From: Ochrobactrum quorumnocens
GTDB taxonomy: Bacteria > Pseudomonadota > Alphaproteobacteria > Rhizobiales > Rhizobiaceae
NCBI RefSeq assembly: GCF_002278035.1
Contig: NZ_CP022604.1
Span: forward strand, 1,240,001-1,304,000
DNA: 64,000 bases
Reading direction: 5' to 3'
Shown here: one piece after another, positions 9,386-17,296 of the stretch
Numbering within the stretch: position 1 is the stretch's first letter
How the letters are laid out: every line of letters begins with the position of its first letter
Program-made: the position numbers and the translations under genes
Notes under the pieces: model-generated
Told to the model about the DNA's origin: nothing
Seen by the model: the letters and a program-made list of their open reading frames with translations, nothing else
Database searches by the model: none

Positions 9386-10795
9386 GTGCGTACCGCATTC
9401 AGTAAAGTCGCATACGCCTTGAAAAGAGCGGCGCAAGCCACCCTTCTTCTCGCTGTCGTAACAGGCTGTTCCACAGCCTCTACAACAGTGCCAGCCGTTG
9501 CAGCTAGCGATCGGTATGCCGCGATCGTGATTGACGCGAACACAGGTAAAACGCTGTTTGCATCCAATGCAGACGCAAAGCGGTATCCCGCGTCGCTCAC
9601 CAAGATGATGACCATGTATATGCTTTTTGAAGCAATGAAATCCGGTCGCATCAACAAAGATACCCGCATTCCGATCTCCGCCTATGCTGCCGCACGTCCT
9701 CCGACAAAGATCGGCTTCAAGCCGGGTCAGAGCATTCGCGTTGAAGATGCTATCCTTGCCATGGTGACAAAGTCTGCCAATGACGTTGCCACGGCATCCG
9801 GCGAATTCCTCGGTGGTTCTGAAGAACGTTTCGCCCAGATGATGACGACCAAAGCCCGTCGTCTTGGCATGAGCAACACCACATTCCGCAACGCATCTGG
9901 CCTGCCAAACATGTCCCAGCAGACCACAGCCCGCGACATGGCAATCCTCAGCATTGCGCTTCGTCAGCATTTCCCGCAGGAATTCTCATATTTCTCGCGC
10001 CGCAATTTCGTATTCCGTGGTCAGACAATCAACGGTCACAACCGTTTGCTCGGCCGCGTTGAAGGTGTTGACGGCATCAAGACCGGTTACACCAATGCAT
10101 CCGGCTACAACCTTGCCTCTTCGGTCAATCTCGATGGCCGTCGTCTGGTTGCGGTTGTCATGGGTGGTAACACTGGCGCAAGCCGTGACGCCCACATGAC
10201 CCAGCTAATCCGCAAGTATCTGCCTGCAGCCACGCGTGGCCGTGTTTCCGAACCACTCGTCGCAATGCGCGGTGAAGTTCCACAGGTCGTTGCATCTGTC
10301 GATCTTCCAAAGGCACGTAATGCGCCGGTTCCGGTTGCACGTCAGATCAATGAAGTTGCTGACGTCATCAACAACGAAAGCGGTGAAGGCGACGTCGATC
10401 AGCCACAGGTTCTGGCTCTCGCAGCACCAACGCAGCGTCCAGCAGCAATGGCAGCGCAAGCAGCGGTTCGCCCCACGCCAAAGGCAGCGGTTCCTGCCGC
10501 ACCGGCTCACGACATTGATCCCGTTACGACTGCATCGGCCCCTGCAAGCGGTGGCTGGGCAATCCAGGTCGGCTCGCTTCCAAGTGAAGGTCAGGCACGC
10601 GACATGCTCGCCAAAGCTTCGGCTTCGGTTGGTGGTTCGTTGCGCTCTGCATCGCCTTATACAGAAACCTTCACCAAGGGCAGCTCCACTTTCTACCGTG
10701 CACGCTTTGTTGGCTTCTCCTCGAAGCAGGCTGCATGGGATGCATGCGCATCACTGAAAAAGAAGAACTTTGGCTGCTACGCAGTCGCAAACTAA
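9386..10795 (+). CDS. D-alanyl-D-alanine carboxypeptidase (class A PBP) with C-terminal SPOR domain
   Basis: Peptidoglycan DD-carboxypeptidase acting in the periplasm. The penicillin-binding motifs are SLTK (SxxK), SAN (SxN) and KTG. A proline/alanine-rich linker follows and then a SPOR domain of about 80 residues beginning GGWAIQVGSLPS, which binds denuded septal glycan. The N-terminus has a hydrophobic segment ending AVVTGCS, a plausible lipobox, so the enzyme may be a lipoprotein. Start: GTG at 9386 with GGCAGG upstream, 469 residues; an ATG at 9332 would add 18 residues before the signal. Confidence 0.9.
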   Translation: MRTAFSKVAYALKRAAQATLLLAVVTGCSTASTTVPAVAASDRYAAIVIDANTGKTLFASNADAKRYPASLTKMMTMYMLFEAMKSGRINKDTRIPISAYAAARPPTKIGFKPGQSIRVEDAILAMVTKSANDVATASGEFLGGSEERFAQMMTTKARRLGMSNTTFRNASGLPNMSQQTTARDMAILSIALRQHFPQEFSYFSRRNFVFRGQTINGHNRLLGRVEGVDGIKTGYTNASGYNLASSVNLDGRRLVAVVMGGNTGASRDAHMTQLIRKYLPAATRGRVSEPLVAMRGEVPQVVASVDLPKARNAPVPVARQINEVADVINNESGEGDVDQPQVLALAAPTQRPAAMAAQAAVRPTPKAAVPAAPAHDIDPVTTASAPASGGWAIQVGSLPSEGQARDMLAKASASVGGSLRSASPYTETFTKGSSTFYRARFVGFSSKQAAWDACASLKKKNFGCYAVAN

Positions 10796-10893
10796 AAGCA
10801 TTTCCAGCAAAAGCGCGAAGCCGCTTTGCATGGGACGATGCGACAAGAGAACAATCCGAACGCAGGAGGGATACCTCTCTTGCACCGCTTTAA
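10793..10893 (+). repeat. palindromic intergenic repeat, copy 2 (degenerate)
   Basis: Begins TAAAAGCATTTCCAGCAAAA, whose first three bases are the stop codon of the DD-carboxypeptidase gene. The left arm GCAAAAGCGCG / CGCTTTGC is clear, while the right half is eroded (CGAACGCAGGAGGG ... CCTCTCTTGC). Confidence 0.6.
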
Positions 10894-10926
10894 ACCCGAA
10901 ATTTGTATTGCGTAGAGGGTTTCGAG

Positions 10927-11223
10927 ATGTCGAATATGAATGAACCAATCGGACAATATGCCCTGAAGTCCAGTACATGGGCCGAACAGGCACCTCGTCC
11001 CTCAGGTCTGGGTTCCCTGTTTTCTGTTCAGGTTTTGAAGCAGGCGGCGATTCGCATTGCGGACGTGCGTCACGGCAAAGGTTTCCATACCCGCGATCTG
11101 GTTGGATTACTGGTAAGCCATGCCGCTCGCAACCGCCGCATGATGCAGCCGCGCACAATGATGCGTATGACCTTACCGGTCACATCAGACAAAGTTTCAG
11201 TACGTCTCACCATCGAAAGCTGA
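10927..11223 (+). CDS. hypothetical protein, 98 residues
   Basis: Not recognised. The start ATG at 10927 has GAGGG 8 bases upstream, and the gene ends before a strong terminator, so it is likely expressed. The protein is basic and has no membrane segment or signal. The middle (QVLKQAAIRIADVRHGKGFHTRDLVGLLV) looks like a small helical DNA- or protein-binding fold, and the end is methionine- and arginine-rich (RRMMQPRTMMRM). No function is assigned. Confidence 0.7.
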   Translation: MSNMNEPIGQYALKSSTWAEQAPRPSGLGSLFSVQVLKQAAIRIADVRHGKGFHTRDLVGLLVSHAARNRRMMQPRTMMRMTLPVTSDKVSVRLTIES

Positions 11224-11240
11224 GGACGTTACAAGCTAAA

Positions 11241-11275
11241 ACAAATAGGCCTGCCTTTTATGGCGGGCCTATTTC
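11241..11275. terminator. bidirectional intrinsic terminator
   Basis: Stem AAATAGGCCTGCC / GGCGGGCCTATTT with one G-T pair and a TTTTAT loop. It lies 18 bases after the 98-residue gene and 28 bases after the end of the facing DUF1489 gene. A-rich on one side and T-rich on the other, it can serve both. Confidence 0.88.
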
Positions 11276-11302
11276 ATTTCTGAAATGCTTTTAGATAAAT
11301 GC

Positions 11303-11740
11303 TTAGAGCAGCCCCAGTGCTGCAAGCTCCTGCCGCAGCTCGGACGGCAAAGCTGCCCTACCCGATTTTCCAGCAGCTTCATCCAGCGGAACCTCATTTT
11401 CAGCGAGATAGCGCCAGCCCTGAAACGCACGCCGCGGCTGCCATTGGGTCGAGTGGATCTTTGGCTCGAGCATAAGATGACAGCGGTTAATACCCTGCTC
11501 ATCGGTAAAAGGGCGGATATCCAGCAGGCGCTGACGGCATTGCACATTGCCCTTGATCACCCAGTAGAGCGAACCACCTTCCAGTAGTTCATCGACACGC
11601 TTGGGAACCATTCGTGTGGTGTGAAACTGTTCTGGAACGAGCCCGGCAGCACGCTGCTCGGCCAGCCTGAAATCAATCCAGGCCGCGAGATCTTCGATGC
11701 TGTCGCAGCCGACGCAGAGTTTGACGAGATTAAGTGCCAT
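11303..11740 (-). CDS. DUF1489 family protein
   Basis: A 145-residue conserved alphaproteobacterial protein of unknown function. It begins MALNLVKLCVGCDS and includes the family segments HTTRMVPKR, GSLYWVIKG and CHLMLEPKIH. Some family members are annotated as lysophospholipase-related without good evidence, so no function is given. Ends at a shared terminator. It lies 53 bases downstream of the serine dehydratase gene and may be co-transcribed with it. Confidence 0.85.
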   Translation of the reverse strand: MALNLVKLCVGCDSIEDLAAWIDFRLAEQRAAGLVPEQFHTTRMVPKRVDELLEGGSLYWVIKGNVQCRQRLLDIRPFTDEQGINRCHLMLEPKIHSTQWQPRRAFQGWRYLAENEVPLDEAAGKSGRAALPSELRQELAALGLL

Positions 11741-11793
11741 GGAGCTGATTTAGCCAAGCTGAATAAGAGCTTCAAGTGATAAGAACGTTATCC

Positions 11794-13197
11794 TCAGCAG
11801 GCAACCACATTGACAGCCAAACCGCCTTGACTGGTTTCCTTGTAACGTTCGCTCATATCATGACCTGTCTGACGCATGGTTTCGATACAAGCATCAAGCG
11901 GCACAAAATGCTGACCATCGCCTTTAACTGCCAACGATGCAGCAGTGACAGCTTTAACAGCGCCCAGCGCATTGCGCTCTATGCAAGGAACCTGAACAAG
12001 CCCGCCCACAGGATCGCAGGTCATGCCAAGATGATGCTCAAGAGCGATTTCAGCAGCATTCTCGATCTGCTCCGGAGAACCACCAAGAACGGCTGCAAGA
12101 CCGGCTGCTGCCATAGCCGACGCCGAACCGACCTCACCCTGACAACCGACTTCTGCGCCCGAAATAGACGCATTGTGCTTGATCACACCACCGATAGCCG
12201 CAGACGTCAGCAGAAAATCGCGAATGCCCTTCTCATCGGCATCGTCATGGAAATGCAAATAATAACGCAGAACCGCAGGCACAACGCCCGCTGCACCATT
12301 GGTCGGTGCAGTCACAACACGACCACCTGACGCATTCTCTTCATTGACCGCCATCGCATATACAGACAGCCAGTCATTGGCGAGCAACGGATTGACCTTG
12401 TTGTTGCGCCAATCGTCTTCCAGCCGTTCAAAAAGCTGGCGGGCGCGGCGGCGAACTTTCAAACCGCCCGGCATGATACCATCGCGGCTCAATCCACGCT
12501 CGATGCAGCCACGCATTGCACCCCAGATACGATCCAGACCTTCATCCAGATCAAGGCAAGACATATGGCATTCTTCATTGGCGCGCTTCATGTCAGCTAT
12601 CGAAAGGCCGCTCGCGCGCGCCATCTCCAGCATTTCAGCAGCATTGTTGAATGGATAAGGCACATCAGCCGTTTCCTCGCGCTTTCCGCCACTGGTCTGC
12701 ACACGGCTCATTTCTTCTGCTGTGACAACAAAACCACCACCAATCGAAAAGTAGACGCGGCGGAGCAACAGGCGGTCACTACGATCATAAGCCTCGAAAG
12801 CCATGCCATTGGCATGACCTGGCAAAGGTGTTTTACGATCAAGAACCAGATCCGTGCTGGGATCAAACTGATAAGCCGGATGACCGGCAGGCTGCACAGT
12901 CTTCGCGCGTGAAACCTTTTCGACTTCGCTGTCCATGATATCGGGATCGATCGAATCAGGTGTGTAGCCACAAAGACCAAGAACCACGGCGCGATCTGTC
13001 GCGTGTCCAACGCCGGTATACGCGAGCGAGCCATGAAGGCTGGCCTTTAGTCGATAAACCTTGGCATTGGCTGGCTTCGGCCAATTGTCGCTGATCAGCT
13101 CATCGAGAAACATGTGAGCGGCCGTCATCGGGCCCATCGTGTGTGAACTCGAAGGCCCAATGCCAATCTTGTAGAGATCGAATACCGACAGAAACAT
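11794..13197 (-). CDS. sdaA: L-serine ammonia-lyase (iron-sulfur L-serine dehydratase)
   Basis: Converts L-serine to pyruvate and ammonia using a [4Fe-4S] cluster. The 467-residue single chain contains the N-terminal beta domain with SSSHTMGP and the C-terminal alpha domain with APTNGAAGVVPAVL, GCQGEVGSAS and MTCDPVGGLVQVPC. The cysteines of the last two blocks are the expected cluster ligands. Start at 13197 (MFLSVFDLYKIG) is the family start; the 18 residues encoded upstream are unlikely to be translated. Confidence 0.95.
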   Translation of the reverse strand: MFLSVFDLYKIGIGPSSSHTMGPMTAAHMFLDELISDNWPKPANAKVYRLKASLHGSLAYTGVGHATDRAVVLGLCGYTPDSIDPDIMDSEVEKVSRAKTVQPAGHPAYQFDPSTDLVLDRKTPLPGHANGMAFEAYDRSDRLLLRRVYFSIGGGFVVTAEEMSRVQTSGGKREETADVPYPFNNAAEMLEMARASGLSIADMKRANEECHMSCLDLDEGLDRIWGAMRGCIERGLSRDGIMPGGLKVRRRARQLFERLEDDWRNNKVNPLLANDWLSVYAMAVNEENASGGRVVTAPTNGAAGVVPAVLRYYLHFHDDADEKGIRDFLLTSAAIGGVIKHNASISGAEVGCQGEVGSASAMAAAGLAAVLGGSPEQIENAAEIALEHHLGMTCDPVGGLVQVPCIERNALGAVKAVTAASLAVKGDGQHFVPLDACIETMRQTGHDMSERYKETSQGGLAVNVVAC

Positions 13198-13243
13198 TCT
13201 ACACCTATTCCGACCCACAAATGGGTAGTGCAATCTACTGTAT

Positions 13244-13340
13244 CGGCCCAAAAATCAGAATCGATTTTTGGATAGCACGATGCGTGATTCAACAGTTAAG
13301 AGCGTCCTTTGTGCGCCCTACAAGGTGCGCGACGCTCTAA
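13244..13340 (+). repeat. palindromic intergenic repeat, copy 3
   Basis: Left arm CCCAAAAATC ... GATTTTTGG, core GATTCAACAGTT, right arm AGAGCGTC ... GACGCTCTAA enclosing GCGCC / GGTGC. It lies 47 bases upstream of the sdaA start, so it may affect that promoter. Confidence 0.65.
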
Positions 13341-13566
13341 CATGCATGTGCTCATCAGACACACGCAATAATATTACACCATTATCAGATAGTGTAGGAG
13401 AGGAGCAACGCCAACAGAATGCCGAAATGCGGCATTAAATTTCCGGTTTACGCAATACCACAGCACGTCGCGTTCTTGTGCGAATGCAAACGTCTGTTCT
13501 GTCGATGTTCAATGGGAAGCTCGATCCGAAAAGCTATTCAACTTTTCAAAAACTATCACGCCCGTA
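13341..13566. other. gap upstream of sdaA, no confident gene
   Basis: Holds a purine-rich GGAGAGGAG at 13398 followed by a 57-codon open frame on the plus strand (13419-13592) that is cysteine-rich and basic but has poor ribosome-site spacing and overlaps the small membrane protein below. A GCCGAAATGCGGC palindrome lies at its start. I do not call a gene here. Confidence 0.4.
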
Positions 13567-13665
13567 TCAAGCGGAGAAAAGGTAGGCCATGAGAATGATG
13601 GTAGCGAGGCCAACGACTGCCCAGAGCGTAACGCCCCAGCAGGATTTTTGAACGGTTTCGTCCAT
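13567..13665 (-). CDS. candidate 32-residue single-span membrane protein
   Basis: Short frame with the sequence MDETVQKSCWGVTLWAVVGL followed by ATIILMAYLFSA: a polar acidic N-terminus, one 20-residue hydrophobic helix and a short end. This architecture is that of a bacterial small membrane protein of the CydX/KdpF kind, though it matches no such family I know. Evidence against: the bases before the ATG (TCTCC) are not a Shine-Dalgarno site. It sits alone in a 690-bp gap. Function unknown. Confidence 0.45.
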   Translation of the reverse strand: MDETVQKSCWGVTLWAVVGLATIILMAYLFSA

Positions 13666-13892
13666 GGAGATTTTTTACAACCTTGTTGTGCAACTCTTAT
13701 AATCAGCGTCCTTCACAACGCTGTTACCGGAGATATAATCCTGAAGCCGATGAAACGCAACTGTGAAAAATGGCAGAAATGCGGCGCTTTTACCCGCCTT
13801 GCTTCACGGCGTTTCAAAAACTGTTTTAGTATCAGAACCTTAACAACACGTATGCTTAACAAAAGCTTTAAAGTCACGGCAGAAATGCGGCA
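13666..13892. other. gap downstream of the ydcF-like gene
   Basis: About 230 bases without a convincing gene. A plus-strand frame ending at 13902 has a cysteine- and arginine-rich translation with no ribosome binding site. Two copies of CAGAAATGCGGC (13773 and 13880) echo the palindrome at 13417. Confidence 0.4.
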
Positions 13893-14705
13893 TCAGGGTT
13901 GAGGCAACAGCATATCTGTCTTACCGGTTAGCCAGTATGCAGTCAGCCCCACCCACTCGCGCATTGCCACACTAAAACGAGACAAGGCCTCATTTGGCGA
14001 TTCGAGATAGAGAGAAAAACTCTCTTTTGCCGGTGTCTTGTAATCGACCGGCCAAGCAACGACATCGAAACCGGCCTTGCGGAAACATCCGATCGAACGC
14101 GGCATGTGATATGCCGATGTCACAAGAAGCCATGTTTCGCCGGGCTTTGGCTGTGCCAGTGTCTTTGAAAACTCGGCATTCTCTACCGTATTGCGTGACT
14201 TGTTCTCGAAAATGAAGCGGTCCCCCGAGAAACCGAGATCAGCCAGCATCCGGCGTGTGCTATCAGCTTCGGGCACAGCTTCTTCAAAAAAAGCACCGTC
14301 TCCGCCCGATACAATAACCTTTGCATCAGGGTATAACCGGGCAAGTCGCATTGTTTCGAATATACGGTCGGCAGCGCTATTGAGCTCAAATCCCGGTCTA
14401 CCAGCGTTGATATCCCCGTTCATGTAACCGCCCAACACCACGATACCGTCGATACGTTGCGGCAGCTCTGCCTGTTTAGGAAAGCGATCTTCCAGCGGGG
14501 CGAGAAGCACAGAACCAAGCGTTGTGTACGCACTGATAAACAAGACAACAGCGCCAATAACTAGCGTTGCGAGGCCAAGTTTTCTAAACCCTGCCCAAAT
14601 CAATAAAAGTGTGAGCAGCAGAAATACGAAGATGATGGTCAGAGGCTGGAAAAACAGCCAGAATAGCTTTGAAACACTGAAAAACAACACAATCTCCGCC
14701 GACAA
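13893..14705 (-). CDS. YdcF/ElyC-like DUF218 membrane protein
   Basis: Inner-membrane protein of about 270 residues. Two N-terminal transmembrane helices (LTIIFVFLLLTLLLIW and LGLATLVIGAVVLFISAY) are followed by a DUF218 domain with DGIVVLGGYMN, KVIVSGGDG, ENKSRNTVENA and LLVTSAYHMPRSIGCF. Family members such as ElyC and SanA affect envelope integrity. No ATG is available: TTG at 14705, GTG at 14690 and TTG at 14687 are candidates, and a GGCGGAG site between them favours one of the last two. Confidence 0.85.
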   Translation of the reverse strand: MSAEIVLFFSVSKLFWLFFQPLTIIFVFLLLTLLLIWAGFRKLGLATLVIGAVVLFISAYTTLGSVLLAPLEDRFPKQAELPQRIDGIVVLGGYMNGDINAGRPGFELNSAADRIFETMRLARLYPDAKVIVSGGDGAFFEEAVPEADSTRRMLADLGFSGDRFIFENKSRNTVENAEFSKTLAQPKPGETWLLVTSAYHMPRSIGCFRKAGFDVVAWPVDYKTPAKESFSLYLESPNEALSRFSVAMREWVGLTAYWLTGKTDMLLPQP

Positions 14706-14818
14706 ACTTCACAGTTCAATCCAATCCGAACGAATCCGATTCTCTGACATACTATAGCCGTGCAATCGCATGTGATAAAAACCTGCCTGACTCGAATTTC
14801 CAATGCCCAGGACGTGAT

Positions 14819-15802
14819 ATGCAGAGCAACGTTGAGATGACTGGTACGCCCTCACGCCGTCCGCGGCTGGAGCGCATCGATATAGCGCGTGGTCTAGCGC
14901 TCATTGCGATGGCGATCTATCATTTCGGCTGGGACCTTGAGTTTTTCGGCTATATGGCGCCAGCCACCACCGCGCATGGTGGATGGAAACTCTTTGCCCG
15001 CTGCATCGCATCAAGCTTCCTGTTTCTGGTAGGTTTTAGCCTCGTTCTCGCACATGGCCGCGCCATTCGCTGGAATGCTGTAGGAAAACGTCTGTTGCAG
15101 ATAGTGGCAGCAGCGGCTGTGATTTCAGCGGTAACATATTATATGTCGCCGGATAGCTTCATTTTCTTCGGTATTTTGCACCAAATTGCGCTGGCAAGTG
15201 TGCTTGGCCTGCTGTTCCTGCGCCTGCCTGCCGTTGTAACTCTCATAGTCGCAGCCTTTGTCATTACAGCGCCGCTTTACGCACAGTCTGATATTTTCAA
15301 CCAGATGTGGCTTGCCTGGGTCGGACTTTCAACAGTCCCACCACGTTCCAATGATTATGTACCACTGTTTCCATGGTTTGGCGCTGTTTTGCTTGGTATT
15401 GCGGCGGCGCGCATCTTCGAGCGCTTCAACTGGCTGTCAGTGCTTTCAGGCGGAATAACACCGCGTTTTCTGCAAAAACCACTGACTTTCATCGGTCGCC
15501 ATAGCCTCGCATTCTATCTGATCCACCAGCCGGTGTTGATCGGGTTGGTCTTTATCTTTTCTCAGATCATGCCACCTCCACGACCAGCGCCGCGTGAAGC
15601 GTTCACACAATCCTGCGTATCATCCTGCATGCAGAATGGCAGCGACGCGCTCTGTGCTCAGTTTTGTGGTTGCGTTGTCAGTGAACTCGACAAGGCAAAG
15701 CTGTTTGACGATGTCTTCAGCGGAAAAGCTGACCAGAACAACAACAGCACAGTTCTGAAAATCGCGGAAATCTGCTCACCTGTGCCAGATAGCCAGCCTT
15801 AG
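14819..15802 (+). CDS. DUF1624 family membrane protein (heparan-alpha-glucosaminide N-acetyltransferase-like) with cysteine-rich tail
   Basis: Polytopic membrane protein of 327 residues of the acyltransferase-like family that includes the human lysosomal enzyme HGSNAT. The N-terminal RLERIDIARGLALIAMAIYHF carries the family histidine, and later blocks FFGILHQIALAS, PLFPWFGAVLLG and HSLAFYLIHQP are typical. After the last helix, about 65 residues carry six cysteines (CX3C-X8-CX3CXC and one near the end), absent from the core family. AGGA precedes the ATG. The stop codon lies in a palindromic repeat. Confidence 0.82.
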   Translation: MQSNVEMTGTPSRRPRLERIDIARGLALIAMAIYHFGWDLEFFGYMAPATTAHGGWKLFARCIASSFLFLVGFSLVLAHGRAIRWNAVGKRLLQIVAAAAVISAVTYYMSPDSFIFFGILHQIALASVLGLLFLRLPAVVTLIVAAFVITAPLYAQSDIFNQMWLAWVGLSTVPPRSNDYVPLFPWFGAVLLGIAAARIFERFNWLSVLSGGITPRFLQKPLTFIGRHSLAFYLIHQPVLIGLVFIFSQIMPPPRPAPREAFTQSCVSSCMQNGSDALCAQFCGCVVSELDKAKLFDDVFSGKADQNNNSTVLKIAEICSPVPDSQP

Positions 15803-15903
15803 AAGGCATTTCGTTCTGATTTTATCAGATCTGCGCTTAAATTCTTTGCTGTATCGCGCACCTTTCCCGAAAACCGTTTCACACTTTTCGGGATGTGCTT
15901 TAA
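15800..15903 (-). repeat. palindromic intergenic repeat, copy 4 (inverted)
   Basis: On the minus strand it reads TAAAGCACATCCCGAAAAGT ... CAAAGAATT ... ATCTGATAAAATCAGA ... ending at the TAG stop codon of the DUF1624 gene. Left arm CCCGAAAAGTGTG / CGGTTTTCGGG. It fills the whole convergent gap between that gene and the MerR regulator and could act as terminator for either. Confidence 0.7.
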
Positions 15904-15904
15904 A

Positions 15905-16291
15905 TCAGGTGGAAACACCAAGTTCTGCCAAACGCTCAATGCAGGCTTCTTCCACCTGATCAAGCTCGGCAAGCGTCTCATCAATATCACGACGCTTCTG
16001 CCGAAGATCGCCTCGTTTTTCCTCAACGCGCTTCATCAGTAACTTGAGCTGGCCAGTTTCACCCGGTGGCTCACGATACATCTGCACGATTTCATGGATC
16101 TCGGCGATCGAGAACCCAAGGCGCTTTCCGCGCATGATTTGCTTGAGAAGATGCCGATCAGACGGCCTGAACAAGCGCGTGCGACCACGCCGTACAGGCG
16201 CTATCAACCCCTCATCCTCATAAAAACGCAGTGTCCGGGTTGATATCCCGAATTCCCGCGTCAGCTCCGTGATCGTATAATATTCGCGCAC
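15905..16291 (-). CDS. MerR family transcriptional regulator (LiuR-like)
   Basis: DNA-binding regulator with winged-helix motif YYTITELTREFGISTRTLRFYEDEG, then RLFRPSDRHLLKQIMRGKRLGFSIAEI and a C-terminal coiled coil. This N-terminal pattern is closest to LiuR-type regulators of branched-chain amino acid or fatty acid degradation. No effector-binding cysteines are present. A GTG at 16291 (128 residues) with GGGA upstream is preferred; TTG at 16312 would add seven residues. A likely operator lies 50 bases upstream. No catabolic genes adjoin it. Confidence 0.82.
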   Translation of the reverse strand: MREYYTITELTREFGISTRTLRFYEDEGLIAPVRRGRTRLFRPSDRHLLKQIMRGKRLGFSIAEIHEIVQMYREPPGETGQLKLLMKRVEEKRGDLRQKRRDIDETLAELDQVEEACIERLAELGVST

Positions 16292-16339
16292 TACGACATC
16301 CCAGTCTTGCAATATGCAGGCAAATGTTGTGCAACCGCC

Positions 16340-16355
16340 TTTACGTAAAAGTCAA
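16340..16355 (-). promoter_or_regulatory. candidate MerR/LiuR-type operator
   Basis: TTTACGTAAAAGTCAA, 16 bases, lying between the MerR gene and the divergent gene at 16481. It resembles the ACGT-containing dyads I recall for LiuR sites. It would be an autoregulatory site. Confidence 0.4.
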
Positions 16356-16480
16356 TATTAAACCGTCACATTCGCTAATATTGCCTATAAGTAGCCACCA
16401 CATTTATCACACAGCCTTGCCATCATAGTGCCGCTCATGCGTTATGAAGTGACAACAGGATTGGTAACTGACAGCGATTC

Positions 16481-16846
16481 ATGCGGCGTTCTATAAAATA
16501 TACCCTTATTGGACTGGTTATTGTTGCGCTTGCCGGTGCAGCACCTTTTGCGGTTGAACCTGTTGTCCAAAAGATCGGCGAAGGTTCGATCCGTCAGTTG
16601 GCGAGAGATGGCAACTTCTGCACAACGGGTGATTGCGAAGAAGGCATAAACTATGCCATTGGCTTCCTCGAAACCAATTATGGTCTCTCTCCGGAGAACG
16701 TTAAATGGTGTATGGGTGTCGATGTTATCGCACATTATGAATTGCCATTTGGCAATGAATTGAAAAAGACGATAACTGATCGGATGTATCAGCGTTGCGG
16801 CGATCCTAATCAGGACGAACCTGTCGGAAATTACACGGCAGAATAG
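16481..16846 (+). CDS. hypothetical secreted or membrane-anchored protein, 121 residues
   Basis: Not recognised. The N-terminus is a signal anchor or signal peptide (MRRSIKYTLIGLVIVALAGA, then APFAVEP). The rest is soluble with four cysteines: the first two in FCTTGDCEEG, the third in VKWCMGVD, the fourth in YQRCGDPN, suggesting two disulfides in the periplasm. The ribosome binding site is weak. It lies 15 bases upstream of the vanZ-like gene, so the two are probably co-transcribed. Confidence 0.75.
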   Translation: MRRSIKYTLIGLVIVALAGAAPFAVEPVVQKIGEGSIRQLARDGNFCTTGDCEEGINYAIGFLETNYGLSPENVKWCMGVDVIAHYELPFGNELKKTITDRMYQRCGDPNQDEPVGNYTAE

Positions 16847-16861
16847 AAGGCCCTTTGTTTA

Positions 16862-17215
16862 ATGACGCGACTTTTGCGCCTTGCCGCGTGGCTGGTTCTG
16901 GCAATAATTCTTATCGTGACGATAAGCCCGATCCAATTTCGACCCATTACCGGTGAACCGGCTGATGTTGAACGTTTCGCAGCCTTTGTTCTTGTCGGTT
17001 TTCTGTTTGCGCTCGCCTATCCACGCCACTGGATCGCCGTGTTGTTATTGACTGTCGGATGCGCAGGCATGTTTGAGTTGCTTCAACGCTTAGCTCCGGG
17101 TCGTCATGGAGAATTCGCAGACTTTGTCTTCAAAGCAGTGGGTGCAATCGGTGGCGTTTTTATCGGCCGTGGCCTTAGCCTTCTGCCGTTCTTTTCAAAA
17201 AAGACCGGAAGCTAA
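16862..17215 (+). CDS. VanZ-like family membrane protein
   Basis: A 117-residue inner-membrane protein. Four hydrophobic segments and the family pattern ISPIQFRP ... ERFAAFVLVGFLFALAYP ... GMFELLQRLAPGRHGEFADFVFKAVGA are visible. Function of VanZ-like proteins in Gram-negative bacteria is unknown. Ends 81 bases upstream of the DUF883 gene, which has its own stress promoter inside this gap. Confidence 0.82.
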   Translation: MTRLLRLAAWLVLAIILIVTISPIQFRPITGEPADVERFAAFVLVGFLFALAYPRHWIAVLLLTVGCAGMFELLQRLAPGRHGEFADFVFKAVGAIGGVFIGRGLSLLPFFSKKTGS

Positions 17216-17240
17216 CGCCCGACCTTCTGTTTTCCCCATT

Positions 17241-17265
17241 GGAACCAAACCGATGCATGAGCGTT
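17241..17265 (+). promoter_or_regulatory. EcfG (general stress response) promoter
   Basis: GGAAC at 17241-17245, a 16-base spacer, and CGTT at 17262-17265. This is the alphaproteobacterial EcfG consensus. It lies 31 bases upstream of the DUF883 start codon, giving a leader of about 25 bases. Confidence 0.82.
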
Positions 17266-17296
17266 TTATCAGCATCAATTCCAACGGAGGTTTGAA

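Noticed and set aside
13419..13592. 57-codon plus-strand frame, cysteine-rich and basic, after GGAGAGGAG
   Set aside because: Ribosome-site spacing is about 13 bases, it overlaps the candidate small membrane gene on the other strand, and there is no recognisable family.
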